The position numbers and the translations under genes were made by a program. Positions 22,374 through 38,885 of a stretch of 64,000 nucleotides of DNA are shown here, piece after piece (position 1 is the first letter of the stretch; each line of letters begins with the position of its first letter). The notes under the pieces were generated by a model. That model did not search any database, was not told the DNA's origin, and worked only from the letters and a program-made list of their open reading frames with translations. Location of the stretch: the NCBI GenBank assembly GCA_024509875.1, contig JAMPIV010005035.1, positions 1 to 64,000 of the forward strand, given 5' to 3'. Source of the stretch: Oreohelix idahoensis. Lineage: Eukaryota; Mollusca; Gastropoda; Stylommatophora; Oreohelicidae.

Positions 22374-23970
22374 GTAAATAATTATTTATCAGAAAATTAT
22401 CATTACTGATGTGATATAATGGAAGTTTGTAGAGGAGGTCACTTGGCAGCTTTTATGTATTACTTAGCTGTCGGTGACGGTTCTGCTCCTTCTGATGGTT
22501 TGGTTCATGGTAGACTGGGTCGTTGATCACGCTCGTCACTGGTCAAGGTTGTAGGGTGCAGCACGTTACCAGAAGTGTCAGGGATGTCTACAAATTTGGT
22601 CCTGCGTCTTTAAGCCCCGTCTGATGATGGTATCTAACTTCGACTACAGGCCACGTGTTCCCTTCTTGTTCCATAGATAGTACTCTCAGCTGGTACCACC
22701 AACTAATATGGTAAAAAAATAGAAACAAATAACCTCTGAGTATTGAGTTTCCGATACATCGTTATGTGTCCCCATTTTTCTATTCCACCATCCCATCTAC
22801 CTCAGAATTTACCCTCGATGAGAATTAAGCTTCATCCCACGAGAGAAAACTTTCTTTACATTTAAATTGAATAGCTTTATATTTACTTTACATTCAAATG
22901 AAAAGGTTAATAGTATAGATGGAATATGTTTTCAGTTACATCTACACTGGTTGAAAAATGTTCATAATATAGATTGAATATGTTTTCAACACTGGTTGAC
23001 AAGCTTGAAACTTTCATTAATTTTAAAGTGTTTACATAGACAGTTACACTGGTTTGAAACTGTAAATATTATAATTAGAATGTACATCATTTCTTTCATC
23101 TTTCCCTCCCTGCTCCTTATGGAACTTGGGACTACCTATACGTTTAGTTCTCTTTAAGAAACAAGCAACAAAGCAGTCACCAGCCCTTGCAGTGGTGGTT
23201 CATGAAATCGTCATTCTATATGCTGAGATTGCCAGCCTCAAATGACTTACATCCACTAGCAATTTTCACATATTAATATTAACATGCAATATATACATAT
23301 TAGTTCACAAGTTAGTAATGAAAAATACAGAATGTAAAATGATAACTTACGCCAATCTTGGCTCACAGACTGTGTGCTCAGATAAGTAAGTTAAGGCACT
23401 AGCAGATGCTTTTTTTCAAGTGTTCTTGGGGTCGTTACTTTAACAATACGTTCCCACCTTGACTCTGTATTTTCAGTTTCCTCATATCCCGGTTTTCCTT
23501 ATTAAAATGATAGAGTTTTCCTGGCCTGTTTAAGTCCTTCAAAATGCTCCTACAAAGTCCGGTCTGATAAATGGAATTCTGATTCTAGTTCTAACTCTGG
23601 CAGTCTGGGTGTCGTCTTGGCAAGCGATTTTCAGTGTCTTAGAACTGCAAAAAGGTCAGGTTATATTGCCTGTCTTCCCCCGCATTTGTTTGTTACAATG
23701 CTAAGCAGAGCATCAATCGTTTCAAACATGCGTGTTTTGGTGGGGGTCATTCAAAATATTTCCACGTAGGAAAAATTATGCGCGTGATGCAAAAGGTCAC
23801 GTCTCTCATATATGGAATGAAAAGATCCGATCCTCTCTCGACAATGTTTACAAATAACTTCTTACCTGTGCCTGAACTATTACAACATTTCCGCTCAGGT
23901 GTGTCCGACTGATAAGTGCGTGTCTGTAATCTGTCCAAAGACGGGTAATTTATTGCCCGGCTCGCCTTAT
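22374..23970 (+). repeat. Dispersed repeat R1, copy B, right part
   Basis: The clearest shared block is 23105-23250 (ctccctgctccttatggaact...cagtggtggttcatgaa...gagattgccagcctc), matching copy A 15003-15160 and copy C reversed. The regions 23555-23640 and 23740-23800 show weaker similarity. The sequence between 22374 and 23100 is only weakly alignable. The right boundary is a guess. Confidence 0.5.
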
Positions 23971-24604
23971 CAATGCTTAACAAAAGTCGCTGGGGCGATT
24001 TTAGTGTTAATCTGTAGTCTGATGTCGGCTACAGCCGAGATTAACCAACATGATTGTCGGCTTTCCCAGCAGGGAGGAACGGGTAACCAAACAGACATGA
24101 CGACTTAACACTGAGAGGAGTGTAAGAATGTTTGAAAATACAAAATATCTGCTACATAGCAGAGAAAGAAAGAGGTGCCGAGTACTGAAAAACACTTAAT
24201 TAGTCAATACAACAAGAAGCAGAAAATACGACCGTAGTGGACAAGAGAGCGACCCACAAATTATGTGACAACATGTCTCACGTACACAGTACATTAACTC
24301 CACTCTAATTTACACACATAGCACTAATTCAACTCTCAGTTTAAAACATTAAGCCAAATAACTATAAATTGACAGATAATTTCTGAGCCAAGGACTAACA
24401 TGAGACCACTAAGGGACATAAATATATTTAAATCTGTAAATTTTTGCAATTGGGAAAATAAAGCTCGGGACAGAAAGACTTGGCCTAAATTTGCTGAAGG
24501 CCTATGCTCCTTGAGGAGCTGAAGGGTGATTTATGTAATAAGAACAGCTGCAGATTGTGCATGTAATATCATGAAAGAGGATGTTTTAAGGAATTACAAC
24601 TATA
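23971..24604. other. Unassigned, with a small minisatellite outpost
   Basis: At 24275-24345 there are two to three units resembling the 19010-19405 array (cacgtacacagtacattaactccact). Nothing else was recognised. Confidence 0.4.
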
Positions 24605-24617
24605 CAAGAAGTCAAAG

Positions 24618-25306
24618 GTCAATAACAATAAGGAAGCTAGAACAGACAGGCACATTTACATACTTAGGATGCATAGTAACACCAGACGGCAGGAACAAGC
24701 AAAGACGGCAGGAACAAGCAAAGACATCAAGAACAGAATGAATACAGCGAGAACAAGCCTTTGCCAGTCTCAACAACATCTGGAAATGTTCGCAGTACAG
24801 CACAAACACCAAATTAAGATTATATGAGAGCTATGTACTTTCTGTTCATCTCTATGGTGCGGAATGCTGGAGAGTAACAGAGAAGGAAATGTCGAAACTG
24901 TCCTCTTTCCACACAGTGTGCCTAAGGAAAATTCACCGAATCTTTTGGCCGAATACCATCACCAACCAAGAACTACTTATTCGGAGTAACCAAGAGGACA
25001 TGCACACCAATCGTAGCTGGCAGAGCTGGAGTTGGGTTGGCCACGTTCTCAGAAGGGACTCTGATACCATTACAAGAACAGCTATGCTATGGACCCCCGA
25101 AGGAAAGTGAAAGAGAGGCCGACAAAAAACAACTTGGCGGAGAACTGGGAGGCTGAGATGCAGAGAATGAACCAGAGTTGGGGCACTGTACGAAGGATGG
25201 CCGCCGACCGAACAAAGTGGAAGCAATTTGTTGCTGCCCTACAAGACGCCACCAGGCGTGATGGCCACTGACTGCTTTGACAGTCTGCGGCTAAGGATCA
25301 AAGAAG
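24618..25306 (+). mobile_element. LINE-B copy, 5'-truncated RT C-terminus
   Basis: The plus-strand frames give the RT thumb start TFTYLGCIVTPDGR, then in another frame NIWKCSQYS, LRLYESYVLSVHLYGAECW, LRKIHRIFWPNTI, and WVGHVLRRDSDTITRTAM. After a TGA inside PEGK-KRGR it continues with EAEMQRMNQSWGTVRRMAAD and the terminal TRRDGH stop. A direct 9-bp reduplication (gacggcaggaacaagcaaa) sits near 24690-24720. The 3' end is (GAA)n. A 12-bp direct repeat AAGAAGTCAAAG (24606-24617 and 25307-25318) may be the target duplication, but part of it overlaps the tail. The product is a dead LINE polyprotein remnant. Confidence 0.8.
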
Positions 25307-25318
25307 AAGAAGTCAAAG

Positions 25319-27059
25319 ACAAGAAGAACTAAAACAAACATATATGGTCTGACAGTAATACAGTCAGTAATGTAGTTCACCATTAGCCAACCCCTAGATA
25401 CTATAAGAGATATAATAGTGATAATGATTACTTTAAAAAAAAGGGATCATCACATCTGGTGGAGAAAACGTGTGGCATTCTGTGCATTCCCTGCCATCCA
25501 AGGGGGCTATCCAAGTATGCAGAGCTAATATACTGTGCTCTGGTTCTGGACTCTCCCATGGAATCGTCACGTCCTATTCAGAGCCACTTCTCAGCTCCCC
25601 CTGCCTATCATTGGGTCCATAGTGAGATCCTCCTGCATGCAGACAACCAGATAAAAGCCAGAGTTACGTCTGTACTCCAAGCTTAATGTACAATATTGGG
25701 TTCTCAACATGTTTCACCACAGGGGGAATCCCTGGAAGTGTGTGGGTGATTCCAAAAGTCAATGAGGGTGTAATCAGACTCACAGACAGTTCACATCCAA
25801 ACCTGTATACTATAGCATTGTGCATAGCCGGTGGTCATATATTGATGACTCCAGATATACCTCCATGCATGACTGCCTAGTAATGCTATGACCAGGCTTT
25901 CTCAATGTATGTCCTATCCATCTGCAGTGTCTTTGTAACTGTCTTTTTTTTCTTGTTGAGGTGATCACTGGCCCAAGACAGTATACATGTTGTTAGATGT
26001 GTAGTGCGAGCGTATGATGAATTGAGTGTGGGTGCGAATGAAGGCGCGAATGTGTTTAGGCTCGTATAGATGTAGATCCTGCAACCCATACTCTCACATG
26101 CAGTAATCAAGGATGCTTTGACACTGCAGGCATGTTTCAAGACATTTATTGACGGGAACACACATAGTATCAACAGGAACAGTCAGTGTAACAAGGTCAT
26201 GCTGACCTGACATCGATAGGTATACATTTGGCATTCAAAAAGGTAAACATCAGAATAGACGTGCATGGTCAATAGCAAAGTTCTTCAATAATGACAGTTC
26301 GTAACGTCGCCCTTGGCGTCTCTGACTAAACGCGTCAGATGCCTTAGTTACTATGACACATAGGTGCAACTTGGCACTCCCCGCCAATTGCACATATCAG
26401 GCTGTAGTATAATAGCCGAAAGCACAGGCCTCGTTCTGACGTCGGCCGTGTACTTCTGTTAAATAGGTTATCATCAACCCTGCAGTAATACTTATTGTAG
26501 ATAGAAGTTCCGCCAATCTGCGGCTCCCACAATATATCTTCGTCACTGGATTTCTGGACAATATAAGACTAACAGTCTTGGATGGCTACCTCGAGCACAA
26601 ATATATAAGTTCTGAAATGGCGGATCAGTGAGCTGCTGTTCACCCTAGGTAATCCTTTACATGTTCTGCCACCGAAAAGCGTAATAATGCATAAAGGTCG
26701 GTATTACCTGGCAAATGAATCCTCAGAACATCACAAGGAATTCTGTCGTCATCCCGACGCACAGAGATTCACTGGGGAAAACTGCCATAGCAGTTACTTC
26801 GAAGATTCTCCCCGAAAAACAATGGACTCTTGGTCCCTTCAGAAAAACAGGACCTCCCGGCTTCCCGGAAGTATATCTCACTCCCGCTTAAAAAACCTTC
26901 CCCTAGGCCTACGCCGAACTGTCAACCTCTGACCCTACAGGTCAAACACAATGAATGAATAAACAAGGGAAGACAACCCCTAATCAACCTGACATCGCAG
27001 GTAAAGACACAATTATACTTATGATACAAACATAAGCAAATAACTTGACAGATGACTCC
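25319..27059. other. Unassigned sequence
   Basis: I recognise no gene, element end or repeat in this 1.7 kb. Short frames at 25459-25880 and 26687-26932 have no known motif and no third-position bias I could judge by eye. Confidence 0.4.
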
Positions 27060-27064
27060 GTCGA

Positions 27065-27215
27065 AAATGACAGCAACAGTCTTCTTCTTATCTCTTGTTC
27101 TACTGACACTTAGCTGGTTCGTGTCATTAGTTCCACATGAGTAATCTTGTTATACTACTTCAAACCGTCTATTCTACTCAAGCACCCATTTATGAAAGTC
27201 TGCAGCTTTTTGGTT
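27065..27215 (-). pseudogene. LINE-C fragment
   Basis: The minus strand reads LQTFINGCLSRIDGLK, a stop, YNKITHVEL, then VSVEQEIRRR in a shifted frame. This is the same segment as 9655-9800 (shared atctcttgtt/ctactgacactt block). Only about 50 codons remain. Confidence 0.65.
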
Positions 27216-27254
27216 GTTTTTGTTTGTTAATTTGTGTGTGTGTTTGTTGTTTTA

Positions 27255-27366
27255 CAAGCTAGGGGAAAAATGGAGTGCAAGGTTTCTAAAATGGTGAATA
27301 GGGGTGCGAGACTTCTTTAAGACGTTATAAAGGGGTGCGCAATTTATAAAAGGTTGAGAAGCACTG
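27255..27366 (-). mobile_element. Possible hAT-type end
   Basis: The minus strand begins CAGTGCTTCTCAACCTTTTA, which has the shape of hAT terminal repeats (CAG-GTTCTCAACC). It is followed by a body with three GCACCCC/GCACTCC-like words. No opposite terminus or 8-bp duplication was located, so this may be a fragment or coincidence. Confidence 0.4.
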
Positions 27367-27961
27367 GTCCAGCAGACGACTAACGGGTTGAAATGAACAA
27401 TAGTGGGAAGTGTGTTCGATGCAGCCTGAAACAACAATTCAGAGACGGAGGAATTAGGGGTTAGGGTCAGGCAATCCTAAACTCAACCTTAACTTTAACA
27501 CTAACGACGTTGGCGACTTAGGCTATATGATGACATCGAAGAACACGCCCCGCTATTTTTTTCATTTCAACCCAACTAACGATTATCTCAAATTTCAGCG
27601 ACAGGTGGGTCGGTAAGGGGGATGTAACTCTCGAGGTCACGCTGACCGAGGCGCAGACCTGAGGTTTCGATAGCAACTTATACGGTAAACCTGAGTAACC
27701 AGGTAGGCCTTCTGGAGTTAAAAAAAAAAAAAAATTTCTTCCCGTTTTCTCTCCACTCCCGACCTCCTGTCTAAGTTTCCATAACCCGTGCACGCCGTGT
27801 CCGCAAATGTTGAAGGACGCACAAGGTAAGCTTTCAGTTTTTTTAAATATTAGTGTCTATTATTATTAAGGTTTTCCTTCTCCTTCGTCGCTCGCTCTCA
27901 TATAATCACATCTATTTCTTTTATAAAGCTAACAGTACGTTTCAGGCTTCTCTCGTTACCA
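27367..27961. other. Unassigned, with poly-A run
   Basis: An A14-15 run lies at 27721-27735. No coding signal was recognised. Confidence 0.4.
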
Positions 27962-28137
27962 TACCATATAGTTTCTCTCATCACCATATAGTTTCTCTCA
28001 TCACCATATAGTTTCTCTCATCACCATATAGTTTCTCTCATCACCATATAGTTTCTCTCATCACCATACAGTCTCTCATCACCATATAGTTTCTCTCATC
28101 ACCATATAATTTCTCTCATCACCATATAGTTTCTCCC
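27962..28137. repeat. 20-bp tandem repeat
   Basis: About nine units of accatatagtttctctcatc, with one shortened unit near 28068-28080. Nearly perfect units indicate recent expansion or ongoing homogenisation. Confidence 0.93.
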
Positions 28138-28221
28138 TCAACTGGGTTGGACAAGGCCAAGCTGCCATCTTGCTCCTCTGATGGAGCCGACAGTTTTAGA
28201 GTAATCCCACGTGTTCTACCG

Positions 28222-28835
28222 TCTGTTTTTCCTCCCCACATGGACACACGTCTGTTTTTCCTCCCCACATGGACACACGCGTTTTTCTTCCTCACATGGA
28301 CACTCGCGTTTTTCTTCCCCACATTGACACACGTCTGTTTTTCCTCCCCACATGGACACACGTCTGTTTTTCCTCCCCACATGGACACACGCGTTTTTCT
28401 TCCCCACATGGACACGCGCGTTTTTCTTCCCCACATTGACACACGTCTGTTTTTCCTCCCCACATGGACACACGTCTGTTTTTCCTCCCCACATGGACAC
28501 ACGCGTTTTTCTTCCCCACATTGACACACGTCTGTTTTTCCTCCCCACATGGACACATGCGTTTTTCTTCCCCACATGGACACACGTCTGTTTTTCCTCC
28601 CCACATGGACACACGTCTGTTTTTCGTCCCCACATGGACACACGTCTGTTTTTCGTCCCCACATGGACACACGTCTGTTTTTCTTCACCACATGGACACA
28701 CGTCTGTTTTTCTTCCCTACATGGACACACGTCTGTTTTTCCTTCCCACATGAACACACGTTTCTTTTCTTCCCCACATGGACACATGTCTGTTTTTCTT
28801 CCCATATGGACACATGTCTGTTTTTCTCTTTTTAA
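28222..28835. repeat. ~30-bp minisatellite
   Basis: About 21 units of cacatggacacacgtctgtt plus tttcctcccc (30 bp), alternating with a shorter variant containing acacgcgtttttcttcccc. Long frames on both strands arise because the unit is near a multiple of three and lacks stops. The translations (for example repeated MWGRKTDVCP) are periodic products of the repeat, not evidence of a gene. Only about 85 bp separate it from the 20-bp array. Confidence 0.93.
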
Positions 28836-29439
28836 AATGGTGTGAATAACGGTTTAAATATATAGAAATTCAGAGATCGTTCCCCTAGATAATTATTTCA
28901 CTGTACATGTAGATAGTGACAGATCAGAACTATATTGTCACATAATTTTGTTCGCTCTCTTCTCCTCTCCGGCAGTATTGATCTATCTTTATTGTGCGTA
29001 CTAATTCTTTTGTCGACACATTCTATTTCCCTACCTTCCGACAGTATTTGGTATTTTCGAATCAGTGTTTACACTCCTTCCATTCATTTGTGTCGTGTTT
29101 GTTTACCTAAGAGTTTGATACAAATCAGACTAGATTGGCGGGCAAGGTCATTTTTGAGTAATTATCCAGTGTTTTCTTTCATGGGGAGCACATTATGGAA
29201 ACTGGTGACAGAATTGATGAAAGTATTTGTTGACACGTGAATGATTTCAGAAACTTCCAGACAGACTTATTTGACCAAGATGTTGCGGGGGGATTGCGAA
29301 TGTAAGTATTACATAGAATAGAGGGATATAACAACTTCATATACGGAAAATTGACCGTTTGAATTTTACAAACGTATGAGTCACGCAGAAATTTCCATGA
29401 GGAAAGTCATCATAACACGAACTTTTGAATTTATTGGCT
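28836..29439. other. Unassigned sequence
   Basis: No recognised feature. The right part (29340-29439) may still belong to R1 copy C. Confidence 0.35.
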
Positions 29440-31107
29440 GGCATTTGAGGCGCGAATAGACATTCACGTTGATTGGAAGTTTTGTCGAAACCGCCAGGGG
29501 TGAGCGTGGGCCGGAGAACTGCAATATAACGTAGATCATTTAGACATACGATACTGCATTCCAGAATCGTCAAAGCAAACAGCTCGGACTGAAGCCAGGA
29601 AAGAGTAGAAGTTAGGATTCTGAACTAATAGGAACGGAAAACAAGTAATGGGGCACCTTTTGTTTAATACAACAAGGAAAGTCTACCTTTTAATACGGAA
29701 ACCAGACTCTTACAGGACCTGCTCACAAAGTAACAGAGGGATTTTATAATAGAAATAATACCCCATACGTGTGTTTGAGGCATGTGCATCAAGTTGCTGA
29801 GACTATTTAAACTGAGCAAGAAGTCTAGGATCCCAGTATTGGGGTGAGTTGTAACATATTTGATATACTTTGAATTTGACATGTTTGAACTTGCTGATGG
29901 TTATATATATCCTTACGACGCTGACAACATCAGCTTGTTAAAATTATATATTCATGAACCGACACAGCAAAGCTAGTTCTCTCAAGGAACCAAAAGCAGA
30001 GGTAACCCCAGACTCCAAGTAGAGAAGGGAGTGGATGATGATGACATCAGATATATATTTACTATCATGTGTAATACGTTGTATGTACATTTAAACATGT
30101 CCAACCAGGCACAAGCCACTTTCCGCTGGCCAGTCGAAATTTTCACCGTAAATTAACTAAAAGAATGGTGATTTTCATTATATCTCATGAGTTACATGCT
30201 ATACGCTCTGGGAGAGTAAAAATTCAGAGTAAAGATTCAGTTTACGTACAGCTGGAAAGGCGCCTGATGAGTATTAGGTAAACAAAGACTTAGCAGCGGA
30301 ATTCGTTCTTTTATTCCCTCTAAAGTTGGTGGTACGAGTTTACGAGACCATTTGAGGCTCGATTCTACGATACCAGCTGTACTGCTGCTCTGTGGTTCAA
30401 ACCTTGCGATCGACACTTGAAACTTAAATTCAACGGGTTGTGAAGATACCTGCCATGACCAGGAGATGTGCCCTCGCCACAGAGACGAATTGACGGAAAC
30501 AGCAGCATCAACACGTCAGCAGTGTGGAAGCTAAGTGACATTTTAGCACACAGAACTTATTGATCTATATTCCACAACTAAGCTTCCTAAAGCTGATTTC
30601 AATGACGAAACTTACTTTTTAGTATTCACCAGTCCATATTTATTTACATTTGTTCCAAAGTAGTTAATCATTAAATTTGTTATACGTTGTTTTTTTTAAC
30701 AAATTCATAGTTGATTTAGTTTTTACAGTGAGAGAAGTTCACACGGATGAATCAGGATCTTTAATATATCTATATTTATATCTATAGAGCCAAATAATAA
30801 TACGAATTTCACTGTTAATTCAGTTGGGGGCTTGTACGAGCTAAATTAAATTATATAAGGCCTCTTCACAAAAGTTGTCGGGCAGATAAAAGTTAACATT
30901 GCTAAGACACATTCAGCATTGATCTTGACTTCTGAAATATCATGTAAATACCCCCTCAAGGTAGGAGCATCATCATCCTTCTCTCTGCATCTCTGCCAAG
31001 AGTGATCTTATGCGAAGGTAGATACCTTTGAAGACCCACATTAGATACTCTAGGTTTTGCCCATTGTTGGACCATCACTGCAGAGCAAAGGGAGGCAACC
31101 AGTGACA
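29440..31107 (-). repeat. Dispersed repeat R1, copy C
   Basis: Reverse-complement match to copy A in order. 30860-31107 corresponds to the 5' block (cctttgaagacccacattagatactctagg). 30085-30520 corresponds to 14515-14980 (ggcgcctgatgagtatta; ggttcaaacc; gccacagagacgaattgacg). 29930-30060 corresponds to 15003-15160. 29440-29580 corresponds to 15475-15620. It is the most complete alignment partner of copy A and shows the family is at least 1.6 kb long. Confidence 0.65.
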
Positions 31108-31147
31108 TAAATGAACAATGGAATGGAATTTCTCAAGGTAAATACTA

Positions 31148-31423
31148 CCGGGAGCCGAGGTAGCATTGTGGTTAGTGCACTGGCTTCCTAGCTCAGTGGT
31201 CTATGGTTCGATCCCAAATGAGGTGGGATTTTTTTAGGCCGCAAACGGCTCCTGGGTCGACCCAGCCCCAAATGGGTACCAGAGCAACTCTGGGAAGGTT
31301 AAGGCGGCCGGCGTGATGCTGACCATATCACCCCTAGTGTGCCGACGGTCGAGAAAATATGGACCTAACACCATATTCCCAATATGTCTCAATAGGCGTG
31401 TAACGGGATCCTTTACCTTTACC
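31148..31423 (+). repeat. SINE-2, tRNA-headed, with 9-bp target duplication
   Basis: The tRNA-like head has an A-box-like TAGCATTGTGGTTAG (31161-31175) and a canonical B box GGTTCGATCCC (31205-31215). A GC-rich body (ctcctgggtcgacccagcc; ggcggccggcgtgatgctga) and a CCTTTACCTTTACC tail follow. It is flanked by TAAATACTA at 31139-31147 and 31424-31432. It is unrelated in body sequence to SINE-1. RNA polymerase III transcription is expected from the two boxes. Confidence 0.88.
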
Positions 31424-31673
31424 TAAATACTATCAACGTCAAATTTTATTATAATGGTAAATGATTTAGGACTTCTGCAAGCATGTCGTACAAGATGACT
31501 AATATGAGGTTGTGCCTGAGACTGGTAACATCATCATGTAATAGAATTCATACAGAAGCCACAGTTGAAAGAGCGTGATAATGTTTGGTGCAGACTTCCT
31601 GAACTGGACCAGCTGCAATAGTCGCCCCATGATCCGCTAGGAACGAAAAGGAAAAAGATAATAATGAAATGAT
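31424..31673. other. Short unassigned gap
   Basis: No feature was recognised between SINE-2 and the MITE. Confidence 0.4.
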
Positions 31674-31970
31674 TTAAAACTCTTTCAGTCCCAAGCAAAA
31701 AAAGTGGGTTTGGCCCAAACAAAAATGGCCATACCAGTATGTTTTTATTGTTTTTGTTTGGAAATAATTTTTTTTAAATGTTCATATTCATAAATAATAA
31801 AAGTCCATAATGGATGGCTATACTTTAAGAAAATAGCGTTTTTGAGTTGTCAAAATTAGAAAACAGCCCTAGAAAGGATCAAGAGATACGAAAGCCAGTA
31901 TACTGTTGATTGGGCCAAATGGGTCTAGCGGGAAGTACAGTATACTGGCTCTTGGGGGTTAAAGAGTTAA
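31674..31970. mobile_element. TTAA-flanked MITE, copy 1
   Basis: Inverted ends are AACTCTTTCAGTCCCAAGCA (left) and, reversed, AACTCTTTAACCCCCAAG (right), with TTAA at both outer edges. It is about 290 bp with no coding capacity. The second copy (62738-63030) shares the internal blocks gtttggc...caaaaatggcca, attcataaat and cagccctagaaaggatc-like. A TTAA target is typical of piggyBac-type transposases, so a non-autonomous piggyBac-like MITE is the likeliest class. Its right end abuts the 39-bp minisatellite. Confidence 0.75.
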
Positions 31971-31982
31971 GTGAAGAATTTG

Positions 31983-32766
31983 CAGATATTTTAAAACAGG
32001 CTAACAGACCACACAATGTACCAGATATTTTAAAACAGGCTAACAGACCACCCAATGTACCAGATATTTTAAAACAGGCTAACAGACCACCCAATGTACC
32101 AGATATTTTAAAACAGGCTAATAGACCACCCAATGTACCAGGTATTTTAAAACAGGCTAACAGACCACCCAATGTACCAGATATTTTAAAACAAGCTAAC
32201 AGACCACCCAATGTACCAGATATTTTAAAACAGGCTAACAGACCACCCAATGTACCAGATATTTTAAAACAAGCTAACAGACCACCCAATTTATCAGATA
32301 TTTTAAAACAGGCTAACAGACCACCCAATGTACCAGATATTTTAAAACAGGCTAACAGACCACCCAATGTACCAGATATTTTAAAACAGGCTAACAGACC
32401 ACCCAATGTACCAGATATTTTAAAACAGGCTAACAGACCACCCAATGTACCAGATATTTTAAAACAGGCTAACAGACCACCCAATGTACCAGATATTTTA
32501 AAACAGGCTAACAGACCACCCAATGTACCAGATATTTTAAAACAGGCTAACAGACCACCCAATGTACCAGATATTTTAAAACAGGCTAACAGACCACCCA
32601 ATGTACCAGATATTTTAAAACAGGCTAACAGACCACCCAATGTACCAGATATTTTAAAATAGGCTAAAAGACCACCCAATGAACCAGATATTTTAAAACA
32701 GGCTAACAGACCACCCAATGTACCAGATATTTTAAAACAGGCTAACAGACCACCCAGTGTACCAGA
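31983..32766. repeat. 39-bp minisatellite, open on both strands
   Basis: About 20 units of gatattttaaaacaggctaa plus cagaccacccaatgtacca. Units are almost identical, with scattered single changes. Because 39 is 13 codons and no unit contains a stop in the relevant phases, the plus strand is open for about 250 codons (unit DILKQANRPPNVP). The minus strand is open for about 280 codons (unit GTLGGLLACFKIS). I read this as a repeat property, not a gene, since there is no ATG context or non-repeat domain. It lies between the MITE and a LINE RNase H remnant. Confidence 0.95.
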
Positions 32767-32774
32767 TAATAAAT

Positions 32775-33500
32775 GCTTTTGGAAGGGAAAGACTCAAGCG
32801 TAACGACTTTGTAGAATCAACCACAACAAAGATGAGAGCTGTTCCCATAAATGCGGTATCAATAATTAAACCCATCTACGCTGCACACAACCTTACAGTT
32901 TGGGATCAACATCGTTTCCGAGAAATGATAGAAAACATTCCTGGCACTGATACAAAGAAGAGCCAGACTGCAACAGACAAAAAAGCCATAATGACAAAAT
33001 ACATAGAGAAACATTACCCAAGCAACACCAGATGGATCAGCAACGAATGCAACAGAAGATGTAGGTGGAGGTGTGCATCTGAACTTAAGCACTGGCACAC
33101 ACAAAAAAAGATGTTAGTGGCAACAGGAAAATTCTCAAGTAACTTCCGAGGCAGAGGCCTTAAAAACTGCAGCTGAGGTTCTGATGGCAAAAGAAATCAC
33201 AGAGAGACAAGTTTTTTTCTTCACAACGCACTGTCTGTAGTTGCACAGTTGAGGAGCCAGAATAATGCACACCTGGATGACCTAAGAGTAGTGCTCCACA
33301 AACTATGGCAACGATTCAAAAGGGTTGTGATACAATGGATCTCATCTCGTTGTAGTATATCTGGCAATGAAGAGGATGACAGATTGGCAAAGGAAAATGG
33401 AAAGCTATCTCAACCTGATACAAGCATAACTGTTGGTACAGAGAGAACTGGGAAAAATGAAAAATCTATCACAAGCATATAAGGATCTACAAAAACAAAT
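32775..33500 (+). pseudogene. LINE-D remnant with RNase H domain
   Basis: The plus-strand frames together give a linker (ENIPGTDTKKSQTATDKKA), then the RNase H core. The core has DGSATNATEDVGGGV (first catalytic Asp), ATGKFSSNF, ALKTAAEVLMAKE (Glu), LSVVAQLRSQ, and VIQWISSRCSISGNEEDDRLAKENGK (last Asp). The D of the central TDALS motif is lost by a one-base deletion near 33222. At least two further frame changes lie at about 33060 and 33110. An RNase H module after the RT is typical of I-clade LINEs. Upstream RT is not present; the 39-bp minisatellite abuts instead. A degraded continuation to about 33800 is possible. Confidence 0.75.
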
Positions 33501-33834
33501 AAATATAAAATTTAAATAGAGGACCAAATGGGCAAATGTTAATGGAAAAACAGTGTGAATGATCTTCATTAAAGGTAAGTTGTTAAAGATATAGAGAAAT
33601 GTCCAGAGTATTCCAGAGGATTAACTGGCGGGCTAAGGTGTTTGAAATGTCGTGGATGGGTTGCAAGAACTAAGACAATGACCATGTTCTAACGCTCTTT
33701 CATTAGATGCACAACAGAATAGGGAAGCACAGTATAGGACTCTGCTGGACACAGTAACACGATTACGTTAGACAGAATCAGCACCCAACTTTGTGTATAA
33801 TCATCCAATCAACATCGATGGGTGAGCTAGAGGT

Positions 33835-34165
33835 GACATTAGGAGTCCTACCCTTGGCACTACAGAGAAAACCGGACCAGCGCCAGTGGAACAAGAATTG
33901 AGAAGAAGACCATGGAGATGGATAGGTCACATGGTAATTGAGAAAACCTGTTGATAGAATTACCAGACAGTCCTTGTGCTGGAATCATCAGGGTAAGGGA
34001 GGTAAAAGAAGACCAAAGAACACATGGAGAAGAGAACTGGAGGAAGGCATGAAGGGGACTAAGAAGATATGAAAAGACCTTGAGCAGACGACACGTGACA
34101 AGAAGACTTGGCGTACGTTTGTTGAGAACCTAAACTCTTTTGGGAAGTGAAAGGTGAAGAAGATT
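33835..34165 (+). pseudogene. LINE-C 3' region
   Basis: Plus-strand pieces in shifting frames read APVEQELRRRPWRWIGHMV, then VDRITRQSLCWNHQGKGGKR, PKNTWRRELEEGMKG, LEQTTRDKKTWRTFVENLNS and a stop. This is the conserved RTE/CR1-like C-terminal block (WRWIGHTLRK...WNPQGKRKRGRPRNTWRR). It covers the end of the protein, whereas the copies at 9655-9865 and 27065-27215 cover the part just before. It is decayed. Confidence 0.75.
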
Positions 34166-38880
<4,715 letters not shown>

Positions 38881-38885
38881 ATGTG

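Noticed and set aside
28119..28853. Overlapping long open frames on both strands
   Set aside because: They arise from the 30-bp minisatellite; the peptide is purely periodic with no flanking domain.
31879..32718. A 279-codon minus-strand protein of GTLGGLLACFKIS repeats resembling membrane segments
   Set aside because: It is the reverse reading of the 39-bp minisatellite; the opposite strand is equally open, and there is no start context or conserved domain.
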